Shown here: in pieces, positions 1 to 5,841 of the stretch
Numbering within the stretch: the first letter of the stretch is position 1
Layout: each line of letters opens with the position of its first letter
The notes under the pieces: generated by a model
Told to the model about the DNA's origin: nothing
Databases searched by the model: none
What the model saw: only the letters and a program-made list of their open reading frames with translations
Position numbers and translations under genes: made by a program
Assembly: GCA_021780055.1 (NCBI GenBank)
Contig: JAJXZM010000213.1
Span: forward strand, 1 to 8,092
Length of the DNA stretch: 8,092 nucleotides
Source of the DNA: Acidobacteriota bacterium
Lineage (GTDB): Bacteria; Acidobacteriota; Terriglobia; UBA7540
Reading direction: 5' to 3'

Positions 1-1098
1 CACCGAAAGGGCCGCGCCACCCAGGATCATTAACACCGCCTTTTTTCGCAAGCCCTTTTCCAGCTCCTTTTCCGTTTTGGCTGAGATAAGGAACTCCTTC
101 TCGGTAGATCCTTTGACGATCATGTTGTGGTCGTTCGCGTCCTTCGGATGTGGGTTCTCGACGCACGTCCCGCTGATGTCGTACTGGCCTCCGGGAACCA
201 GACAGTATTCAGTAAAACGATAGCGTCCACTGGCAGCGCCAAACATGCCGGGAGTTGATCCCGAACCTTTACCCGGAGCCTTGGTTAGGGTCGCAAGAGG
301 ACTGCTTTCGCCTGCCATTCCAGCGGTCTGTTGTGCGCGCATCAGGCCCTGCATGAATTCCGGACTCCCGGGAGGGTGCTGGAGAGCCTGGAGGGCGGTT
401 TGCCGGGCATCTTCGTGCTTGGGGTCAGATTGCGGACCCATCCCTTCCAGTTGCTGCCTGATCCTTGGTGCCATCATCGTTACCATTCCGCTCGTAAAAT
501 CCGGCGACCCCGGATTGTGCTGAAATATCTCCATCAAATTCTGCCGTTTTTGTTCCCTGGCTGAGTCAGCCTGCGGCCCCACGTATTTCAACCCACGCTC
601 GAACAGACCTCCAGCCCAATGGGCATCTGCCTTGTTAACGTATTCGAGCAATTCCTCCTGTGTGGCCGCGAAGCCGGTGGGCGCGTTTGTTCCTGGCCAG
701 GCCTCACATCGGGCGGACTGCGGTACATCGAAATCGGCTCCCTGCGCGTCAACAAGCACTTTGCCGGTCGCGTCGGTAAGGTAGAAACTTACGCCGTCCA
801 TATCGGTGCGATGGTGACTCCAATGGCCGCCACGTCCGTCCGAATCGGTTTTCCACCGTTCGATGACAACCTTATAAGCAAAGCACGATGTGCGGGTGAC
901 AGGGGATGGAACAGTCTTTTCCCCCTGGGCTTTGCCGCAAATTTGCACGAAGCCCATGGGAACGCTCCGGATCGGGATTTCAGGGGTGTCTGCAATCAGA
1001 AGATAATTTCGGAACTGGCGAAATCCTTTATAGAAAATGTAAAGGCCAAGACCGAAACCGAGCACGGCATAACCAGTGGGATCATCATTATGCGCCAT
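1..1098 (-). CDS. BAM/GIDE (MUL1-like) domain membrane protein, 3' end cut by window edge
   Basis: The reading frame is open for 366 codons from the ATG at 1098-1096 to base 1, with no stop in the window. An in-frame TAA at 1122-1120 and no other start codon between them fix this start. GGAG at 1110-1107 lies 8 nt upstream as ribosome binding site. Residues 10-26 form a hydrophobic, probably membrane-spanning segment. Residues about 42-125 resemble the first half of the BAM/GIDE fold known from the mitochondrial ligase MUL1 and many prokaryotic proteins (IPIRSVPMG, SPVTRTSCFAYKV, FYLTDATGKVLVDAQGA). Residues about 292-366 resemble the second half: EYCLVPGGQYDISG, then FLISAKTEKELEKGL, then a second hydrophobic stretch starting near 354. 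Between them lies an unusual insertion of about 160 residues with two copies of a QHxPGSPxF motif. No RING domain is seen. The function of the bacterial proteins is unknown. The family call rests on remembered motif patterns; the reading frame itself is secure. Confidence 0.78.
   Translation of the reverse strand, partial: MAHNDDPTGYAVLGFGLGLYIFYKGFRQFRNYLLIADTPEIPIRSVPMGFVQICGKAQGEKTVPSPVTRTSCFAYKVVIERWKTDSDGRGGHWSHHRTDMDGVSFYLTDATGKVLVDAQGADFDVPQSARCEAWPGTNAPTGFAATQEELLEYVNKADAHWAGGLFERGLKYVGPQADSAREQKRQNLMEIFQHNPGSPDFTSGMVTMMAPRIRQQLEGMGPQSDPKHEDARQTALQALQHPPGSPEFMQGLMRAQQTAGMAGESSPLATLTKAPGKGSGSTPGMFGAASGRYRFTEYCLVPGGQYDISGTCVENPHPKDANDHNMIVKGSTEKEFLISAKTEKELEKGLRKKAVLMILGGAALSV
343..522 (-). 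repeat. Internal protein repeat in the BAM-like gene (two QHxPGSPxFxxG units)
   Basis: Two similar units lie 47 residues apart in the insertion. One is QHNPGSPDFTSGM at residues 193-205 (bases 522-484) and the other QHPPGSPEFMQGL at residues 240-252 (bases 381-343). Each is preceded by a short helix-like segment (LMEIF, LQAL) and followed by M- and Q-rich sequence. This looks like a duplicated helical module of unknown role, perhaps a binding or oligomerisation element. The similarity is read directly from the translation. Confidence 0.6.
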
Positions 1099-1636
1099 TG
1101 AATTAACTCCAGCATCAGGTTATTGGCAAAACATCCAACTGCTTTACGACTCGCAATTCTTACCTCTTGGTTCTTGAGGTTGGCCAGTTTGTTGACATAG
1201 GGCTCTTGCGAAGTTAAAGAACACAACCCAGGCAACGTTCCGGTTTGAACGTCGGTACTGCAGTACAGTCAGCCGTCAAAAGATCCGCGGTATGAAATTA
1301 ATACGGCGTGGTTGCGTTCAAGGAGTGCCCCTTGAATGTGCCTCACTTAAACACCTCCCCGATGAGGTGCGACCTATCCGGACTTGAACACGACCACCCC
1401 GTGGGGGTAATCTAGCACTTTTCGTGGCGTAAGTATACGGGTTCGACCCGACCCGGAAGCGTGCCAGGTTTTCTTGTCAGGTATCGCTTCTCAATGGCGG
1501 TCAATCGATGGTTCAGGTTTTACAAAAGTGTTGGCGAGCGTGCGTAAAACGTGCATCACGCTTTTCCACTGCACCCGATTGAATGTGCAGCGTTGTTGAC
1601 GCCGCAGGGAGTGATCCGAGTCTGTGGCGGATGGGG
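1099..1636. other. Intergenic region between divergent genes, no convincing gene, several short dyads
   Basis: No reading frame here looks like a protein gene. The stretch should hold the promoter of the minus-strand BAM-like gene, but no clear -35/-10 pair was found on that strand. Short inverted repeats are frequent: ACGTTC/GAACGT at 1235-1252, the palindrome GTACTGCAGTAC at 1255-1266, TTCAAGG/CCTTGAA at 1317-1336, CACCTC/GAGGTG at 1352-1369, ACCCC/GGGGT at 1396-1408, CGGGT/ACCCG at 1438-1450 and GCGTG/CACGC at 1538-1561, the last followed by TTTT. Five- and six-base stems are expected by chance at this length, so only the longer ones deserve weight. A small structured RNA cannot be excluded. 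Confidence 0.5.
1235..1266. promoter_or_regulatory. Paired dyads, possible regulator binding sites
   Basis: Two perfect dyads lie two bases apart: ACGTTC-N6-GAACGT (1235-1252) and the uninterrupted 12-bp palindrome GTACTGCAGTAC (1255-1266). They lie 137-168 bases upstream of the minus-strand BAM-like start and about 370 bases from the kor promoter. Such side-by-side dyads can bind dimeric helix-turn-helix regulators. They do not match a regulator site I can name. Confidence 0.3.
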
Positions 1637-1664
1637 TTTACACTCTGCACATTTGTGCTATCAT
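1637..1664 (+). promoter_or_regulatory. Predicted sigma70-type promoter of the korAB operon with spacer dyad
   Basis: TTTACA (1637-1642) and TATCAT (1659-1664) are separated by 16 bases and match the TTGACA/TATAAT consensus well. Transcription would start near 1671, about 205 bases before korA. The spacer contains the inverted repeat GCACA-TT-TGTGC (1647-1658), which directly abuts the -10 box and is placed where a repressor would block polymerase. A second candidate -10 (TATTAT, 1841-1846) closer to korA has no good -35 box and is less likely. Confidence 0.5.
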
Positions 1665-1875
1665 GGCACTGATAGCCTTAGAACAGCCGCGCGTCGGCCG
1701 AGAGAGCCGGACGGAAACCAGGTAGAGGACCCGCCACGATTCGACGCCTTACATCCCCAGCCCTCTTGGAAAAGCTGATGGCAAAATATGGCGTCGCTGA
1801 TGACCCGACTTAGGTCGTAGAAGGCGAATCAATTGAGCGTTATTATTTCTCCAGTCACATTACGCGAGGAATCTG
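1657..1875 (+). promoter_or_regulatory. Long, possibly structured korA leader
   Basis: If the promoter at 1637-1664 is used, the transcript has a leader of about 200 nt. It contains GCGTCG (1691-1696) matched by CGACGC (1742-1747), closing a domain with an inner GGC/GCC hairpin near 1697-1711, and CGAC-TTAG-GTCG at about 1807-1818. A perfect 7-bp hairpin, GCTATCA-TGGCAC-TGATAGC (1657-1676), overlaps the -10 box, so only part of it would be transcribed. No known riboswitch consensus was recognised. A 12-codon frame (1778-1813, MAKYGVADDPT, stop TAG) could be a leader peptide but its ribosome binding site is weak. The korA site is GCGAGGA at 1864-1870. Confidence 0.3.
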
Positions 1876-3720
1876 ATGGGAATTACTGACTTTGCAGTAA
1901 AAGAAGCAGGCACTTCCTCCATAAAGGAGAAAGTTGTTAATGATCTGAGTATTCAAGTTGCCACCGTCAACGGTTCCGGCAGCCAGAGTGCCAACTCGGT
2001 TTTGTTGCGGTCCATTTTTCAAATGGGTATCCCGGTTTCCGGAAAGAACCTTTTCCCCTCCAACATTGCAGGACTCCCGACCTGGTACACGATCCGTGCT
2101 TCCCGATTTGGTTATATCGCGCGGCGCAAAGAGATCGATTTCCTCGTCGCGATGAATCCTGAGACCGCGGAGGAGGATGTGATGTCGCTCGGCGCCGGCG
2201 CGTCCGTTGTTTATGACGAAAAGCTGAACCTTCATCGCCTGCGCGACGACGTGATTTTTTACCCGGTACCCTTTGACGAGCTTGTGGCCCCGGTCTGTCC
2301 GAATGCGAAATTGCGAAAGTTGGTTCGGAACATGGTTTACGACGGAGTGCTCGCCAAACTGCTGGGCATTCCGATGGAAGAGATCCACGAGGCGCTTAAG
2401 AAACAGTTCAAGAAGAAGCCAGGCGCCGGGGATTTGAACTTCGCTGCCGCCCGGGTGGGATACGAGTACACGGAGAAAAACCTTCCCAAGCGGGGCCGCT
2501 TCTACCTGGAGAGGATGGATGCGACCCGCGGGAAGATCATCATTGACGGGAACTCGGCGACAGCCCTCGGCGCCATGTTTGCCGGAGTGACCGTATGCAC
2601 CTGGTATCCCATTACGCCGTCATCGTCAGTGGCTGAGACGCTGATGAGCTACATGAAGCGCTATCGCATAGACCCGGAAACCGGTAAGGCGACGTTTGCC
2701 ATCGTCCAGGCGGAAGACGAACTGGCAGCCATCGGAATGGTAATGGGCGCGGGCTGGGCAGGCGCGCGGGCTATGACGGCGACTTCCGGTCCCGGCATTT
2801 CACTGATGGCGGAAATTGTGGGCCTTGGATACTACACGGAAATTCCGGCTGTGATATTTGATGTTCAGCGCGCCGGGCCATCCACCGGGCTGCCCACGCG
2901 TACGCAGCAGGGCGACATCCTTAAGAATGCTGTGCTGTCGCATGGAGACACGAAGCACTTGATGTTGATTCCGTGTTCAGTCGAGGAGTGCTTTACCATG
3001 GCCATCGAGGCCTTCGACCTGGCAGAGGAATTTCAGACTCCCGTCTTCGTAATGAGCGACCTGGATCTGGGCATGAACAACTGGATGTCCGATCCGTTCC
3101 CTTATCCTGAAAAACCGATGAACCGGGGCAAGGTCCTGAGCGCAGAAGATCTGGAACGCCTTGGTGGATTTGAGCGTTACAAGGATGTGGACGGCGATGG
3201 GATTGGCTATCGCACTCTTCCTGGAACTAACCATCCGAAGGCCGCCTATTTTGCGCGTGGCAGCGGACACAATGAGCGGGCTGTCTATAGCGAGAGGCCG
3301 GAAGACTATGTGAATAACATGGATCGGCTGACCAGGAAATTCAATACGGCGCGCAAGCGAGTGCCCGCTCCGGCGCTGCAGGACGCTGAGGGCGCAGAGA
3401 TCGGCGTGATTGCCTACGGCACCACGCATTGGGCCATCGTGGAATCGCTGGACCAGATGAAGCAGGAATACGACTTGCCAGTCAGTTATTGCAGGCTTCG
3501 CGCGTTCCCATTCTCCGAGCAGGTGTTTGATTTTATCCGGCGGTACGACCGCGTTTATGTTGTAGAGCAAAACCGTGACGGGCAAATGTACGAACTGCTC
3601 CGTATGGAAGTCGATGCGGAAGATGTTCCAAGACTTCGCAGCATCCGCCACTACAAAGGGATTCCTATCGACGCTCGGAGCGTCACCGACGAGATTGTTT
3701 CCCAGGAGGGCAAGAAATAA
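1876..3720 (+). CDS. korA: 2-oxoacid:ferredoxin oxidoreductase, fused gamma-alpha subunit
   Basis: With KorB this 614-residue cytoplasmic protein oxidatively decarboxylates a 2-oxoacid with CoA, giving acyl-CoA and CO2 and reducing ferredoxin. 2-Oxoglutarate is the likely substrate but is not proven. Residues about 26-190 are the gamma domain (VNGSGSQSANSVLLRSIF, LPTWYTIRASRFGYIARR). The alpha domain follows from about 220, with the family signature YPITPSS at 244-250, QAEDELAAIGMVMGAGWAGA at 278-297 and TSGPG at 303-307. The conserved DGDGIGYRTLPG stretch is at 439-450. Residues from about 507 form the C-terminal domain (EIGVIAYGTTHWA, YVVEQNRDGQ at 561-570). The length fits fused KorA proteins. 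The ATG at 1876 has GAGGA 5 nt upstream. The TAA is one base before korB, whose ribosome binding site (AGGAGG, 3704-3709) lies inside this gene. No part appears missing. Confidence 0.95.
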   Translation: MGITDFAVKEAGTSSIKEKVVNDLSIQVATVNGSGSQSANSVLLRSIFQMGIPVSGKNLFPSNIAGLPTWYTIRASRFGYIARRKEIDFLVAMNPETAEEDVMSLGAGASVVYDEKLNLHRLRDDVIFYPVPFDELVAPVCPNAKLRKLVRNMVYDGVLAKLLGIPMEEIHEALKKQFKKKPGAGDLNFAAARVGYEYTEKNLPKRGRFYLERMDATRGKIIIDGNSATALGAMFAGVTVCTWYPITPSSSVAETLMSYMKRYRIDPETGKATFAIVQAEDELAAIGMVMGAGWAGARAMTATSGPGISLMAEIVGLGYYTEIPAVIFDVQRAGPSTGLPTRTQQGDILKNAVLSHGDTKHLMLIPCSVEECFTMAIEAFDLAEEFQTPVFVMSDLDLGMNNWMSDPFPYPEKPMNRGKVLSAEDLERLGGFERYKDVDGDGIGYRTLPGTNHPKAAYFARGSGHNERAVYSERPEDYVNNMDRLTRKFNTARKRVPAPALQDAEGAEIGVIAYGTTHWAIVESLDQMKQEYDLPVSYCRLRAFPFSEQVFDFIRRYDRVYVVEQNRDGQMYELLRMEVDAEDVPRLRSIRHYKGIPIDARSVTDEIVSQEGKK

Positions 3721-3721
3721 A

Positions 3722-4771
3722 ATGTCGACGACTGCTGTTCCTTTATCTCCAGCCAGAAAAGTGAACCGTATAGGGCTGGAACCATCAGACTACAAAGGAA
3801 ACAAGAGCACACTCTGCGCGGGTTGCGGCCATAATGCCATCTCTGAGCGCATTATCGAGGCGTGTTACGAAGTAGGCATTGAGCCATACCGTGTAGCCAA
3901 ACTTTCTGGAATCGGCTGCTCATCAAAGAGCCCTGCCTATTTTCTTGCCACCTCTCATGGATTCAACTCTGTTCACGGACGCATGCCTTCGGTTGCCACC
4001 GGCACCATGCTTGCGAATCACAACCTGATTTCCATTGGTGTCAGTGGCGACGGTGATACTGCATCAATCGGCGCCGGCCAGTTCGTCCACCTGATGCGCC
4101 GCAACCTCCCGATGGTTTACATTATCGAAGACAACGGGGTTTACGGACTGACGAAGGGCCAGTTTTCAGCTACGGCCGATCTGGGCTCTAAACTGAAGAA
4201 CGGAGTCATCAACGACCTGCCGCCCATCGATACGTGCGCGCTTGCGATCATGCTGGGCGCCACCTATGTGGGCCGCTCGTTTTCCGGTGACAAGAAGCAA
4301 TTGCTGGCGCTGCTGGAAGGCGCCCTTGGCCATAAGGGCACGGTGATGCTGGACGTGATTTCGCCCTGCGTCACTTTCAACGACCACGTGGGATCGACTA
4401 AGAGCTACAGCTACGTCCGGGACCACGATTCCCCGCTTGAAGAAGTCAGCTATATCCCGTCCTTCGAAGAAATCAACGCAGACTATGATCCAGGAACAAC
4501 CACTGAAATTGCGCTTCATGACGGTTCCCATCTGCTGCTTAAAAAACTGAATTCCGACTACGACCCCACGAACAAGACGGAAGCGTTGAGAATTCTGACC
4601 GAAGCGCACGACAAGGGAGAAATCGTGACTGGCTTGTTTTACCTGGATACTCAGAAGCCGAGCTTCATCGACATGCTGAATGTTGTTGATCAACCGCTGG
4701 CGACGCTCCCGCAGGCCGTTGTGCGCCCGCCAAAGAAGGTCCTTGACGAAGTGATGGACGCGCTGAAATAG
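3722..4771 (+). CDS. korB: 2-oxoacid:ferredoxin oxidoreductase, beta subunit
   Basis: This 349-residue subunit holds thiamine diphosphate and one [4Fe-4S] cluster, and completes the enzyme with KorA. The likely cluster ligands are all present: C32 and C35 (LCAGCGHN), C66 (GIGCSS) and C216 (SPCVTFN). The thiamine diphosphate/magnesium motif begins with GDGDT at 109-113 and closes with EDNGVYGLTKGQ at 136-147, N138 being the metal ligand expected for the family. The ATG at 3722 is one base after the korA stop, with AGGAGG 12 nt upstream; the frame continues back to 3575, but that part lies in korA and is not family-like. The C-terminal region (about 245-349) is an extension with IPSFEEINADYDPGT, found in this two-subunit class. 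No separate ferredoxin-like delta subunit is encoded nearby, as is usual for the class. The protein looks intact. Confidence 0.95.
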   Translation: MSTTAVPLSPARKVNRIGLEPSDYKGNKSTLCAGCGHNAISERIIEACYEVGIEPYRVAKLSGIGCSSKSPAYFLATSHGFNSVHGRMPSVATGTMLANHNLISIGVSGDGDTASIGAGQFVHLMRRNLPMVYIIEDNGVYGLTKGQFSATADLGSKLKNGVINDLPPIDTCALAIMLGATYVGRSFSGDKKQLLALLEGALGHKGTVMLDVISPCVTFNDHVGSTKSYSYVRDHDSPLEEVSYIPSFEEINADYDPGTTTEIALHDGSHLLLKKLNSDYDPTNKTEALRILTEAHDKGEIVTGLFYLDTQKPSFIDMLNVVDQPLATLPQAVVRPPKKVLDEVMDALK

Positions 4772-4885
4772 GGAGTTGTGAAGCACATCGCTCTTGCTGA
4801 GGATTCAAAGAAACCACCCCGCCTGCCCTGGGCCTTCCGGGTCTGAGTTTCATTAAGAATAAGATCTGCAGAGTGTAAGGCAGGG
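4772..4885. other. Gap between convergent korB and recR
   Basis: No gene is seen. GCCCT-GG-GCCTT (4825-4836) can pair with AAGGC-AGGGC (4877-4886), ten base pairs with a two-base bulge and a loop of about 40 nt. The right arm just overlaps the recR stop codon. No U-tract follows on either strand, so this is not a standard intrinsic terminator, though it may protect the 3' ends of both operons. Confidence 0.35.
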
Positions 4886-5485
4886 CTACATCTCGCGGCG
4901 GCCTTCGAGCGCGCGGAGCATGGTGACTTCATCCGCAAACTCGAGGTCGGAGCCGACGGGAATTCCCATGGCAATCCGGCTGACTTTGACGCCGAGCGGC
5001 TTGACCAGCTTGGCCAGGTAAAAGGCAGTGGCTTCGCCTTCGACGGTGGGGCTGGTGGCAACGATCAGTTCGCGCACCGTGCCGTCTTTCAGGCGGTCGA
5101 GCAGGTTTTTCAGTTTAAGCTGTTCCGGGCCGATGCCCTGCAGCGGCGAAAGAGCTCCGTGGAGAACGTGATAGCGCCCGCGAAACTCGTGCGCCTTTTC
5201 AACAGAAATCACGTTGTAGGGAGTTTCCACGACGCAAATCACGTCCTGATCGCGTTTGGGGTCCGAGCAGTATTCGCAGGGGTCGGATTCGGTGAGATTG
5301 TTGCAGACGCTGCAGAGCCGGATTTTGTCCTTGGCGTCGAGAAGGGCCTCAGCCAGCCGCTGAACGTCTTCCCGCGGCGCGCGCTCCAGATGGAAAGCAA
5401 TGCGCTGGGCGGATTTCTGTCCAATGCCCGGCAGGTGCTTCAGTTCTTCAATCAGGCGCGCAAGCGGCGCTGCGTATTCGCTCAT
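4886..5485 (-). CDS. recR: Recombination mediator protein RecR
   Basis: RecR works with RecF and RecO to load RecA on gapped single-stranded DNA during recombinational repair. The product is 199 residues, the normal length. In order it shows a helix-hairpin-helix ([13 protein letters not shown], 18-30), a C4 zinc finger (C58, C61, C70, C73), a Toprim domain from about 81 ([15 protein letters not shown], with E87 the conserved acidic residue) and the C-terminal signature [15 protein letters not shown] (174-188). The ATG at 5485 begins with [12 protein letters not shown], matching family N-termini. Its ribosome binding site is poor: AGGA at 5499-5496, 10 nt away. It follows ebfC after 38 bases on the same strand, the common ebfC-recR arrangement, so co-transcription is likely. 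All key residues are present. Confidence 0.97.
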   Translation of the reverse strand: MSEYAAPLARLIEELKHLPGIGQKSAQRIAFHLERAPREDVQRLAEALLDAKDKIRLCSVCNNLTESDPCEYCSDPKRDQDVICVVETPYNVISVEKAHEFRGRYHVLHGALSPLQGIGPEQLKLKNLLDRLKDGTVRELIVATSPTVEGEATAFYLAKLVKPLGVKVSRIAMGIPVGSDLEFADEVTMLRALEGRREM

Positions 5486-5523
5486 TTCGTGGAAGTCCTG
5501 AATTGTTGCGCGGAAGGATCCTG

Positions 5524-5838
5524 CTAAAAATTGAGTCCGGGAAGATTCAAGCCGCCAGCCAGCGAACCCATCTGGTTGGCAACCTGCTCGTCGACTTTTC
5601 TGGCAGATTCATTGACGGCGGCCAGCAGAAGGTCCTGAAGCATCTCAATGTCGCCAGACTTATAAACTTCCGGATCGATGTGAACAGAGACCAGGTGCTT
5701 CTGCCCGTTCATCTTGACGGTTACCATCCCACCGCCGGTGGACGACTCCACCACCAGGTCATCCAGTTGTTTCTGGAGCTGCTCCTGGAATTGCTGGACC
5801 TGTTTAAGCATTTGCTGTACCTGTTGCAGATTCTTCAT
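5524..5838 (-). CDS. ybaB: Nucleoid-associated protein, EbfC/YbaB family
   Basis: This is a small DNA-binding protein of 104 residues that acts as a homodimer on the nucleoid. The N-terminal half is a Q- and K-rich coiled-coil helix (about 1-30), followed by the family core [20 protein letters not shown] (33-52), then HIDPEV and a second helical segment ([17 protein letters not shown]), and a glycine-rich tail. The length is typical. The ATG at 5838 is 3 bases after the dnaX stop (TGA, 5844-5842). Its GGGAG site (5849-5845) lies inside the end of dnaX, 6 nt from the start, so translational coupling to dnaX is likely. The dnaX-ebfC-recR order is widely conserved and supports the call. Its exact regulatory role in this organism cannot be read from the sequence. 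Confidence 0.95.
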   Translation of the reverse strand: MKNLQQVQQMLKQVQQFQEQLQKQLDDLVVESSTGGGMVTVKMNGQKHLVSVHIDPEVYKSGDIEMLQDLLLAAVNESARKVDEQVANQMGSLAGGLNLPGLNF

Positions 5839-5841
5839 GGA

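Noticed and set aside
245..1106. Several plus-strand reading frames (245-523, 331-564, 619-1101, 906-1106)
   Set aside because: They lie antisense to the continuous 366-codon BAM-like frame, have no recognisable domains and no convincing ribosome binding sites.
996..1235. Minus-strand frame of 79 codons overlapping the start of the BAM-like gene
   Set aside because: It runs in a different frame over the gene's first 100 bases, has no known family pattern, and GGAG lies directly before the BAM-like ATG instead.
1431..1460. tRNA-like T-arm (GGGTTCGACCC)
   Set aside because: With the canonical seven-base loop the five-base stem does not pair, and no acceptor, D or anticodon arms can be built on either strand.
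1538..1565. Stem GCGTG/CACGC followed by TTTT as an intrinsic terminator
   Set aside because: A five-base stem with a 14-base loop and only four T is too weak, and no upstream plus-strand gene needs a terminator here.
1551..1778. 75-codon plus-strand frame starting with GTG in the gap before korA
   Set aside because: No family resemblance and no ribosome binding site, and it runs through the predicted kor promoter.
1855..2388. 177-codon minus-strand frame opposite korA
   Set aside because: Shadow of korA; the plus strand carries clear gamma-domain motifs over the same bases.
2977..3651. 224-codon minus-strand frame opposite korA
   Set aside because: Antisense shadow in a GC-rich coding region; no conserved motifs.
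4166..4786. 206-codon minus-strand frame opposite korB
   Set aside because: Antisense shadow; the plus strand shows the conserved korB sequence throughout.
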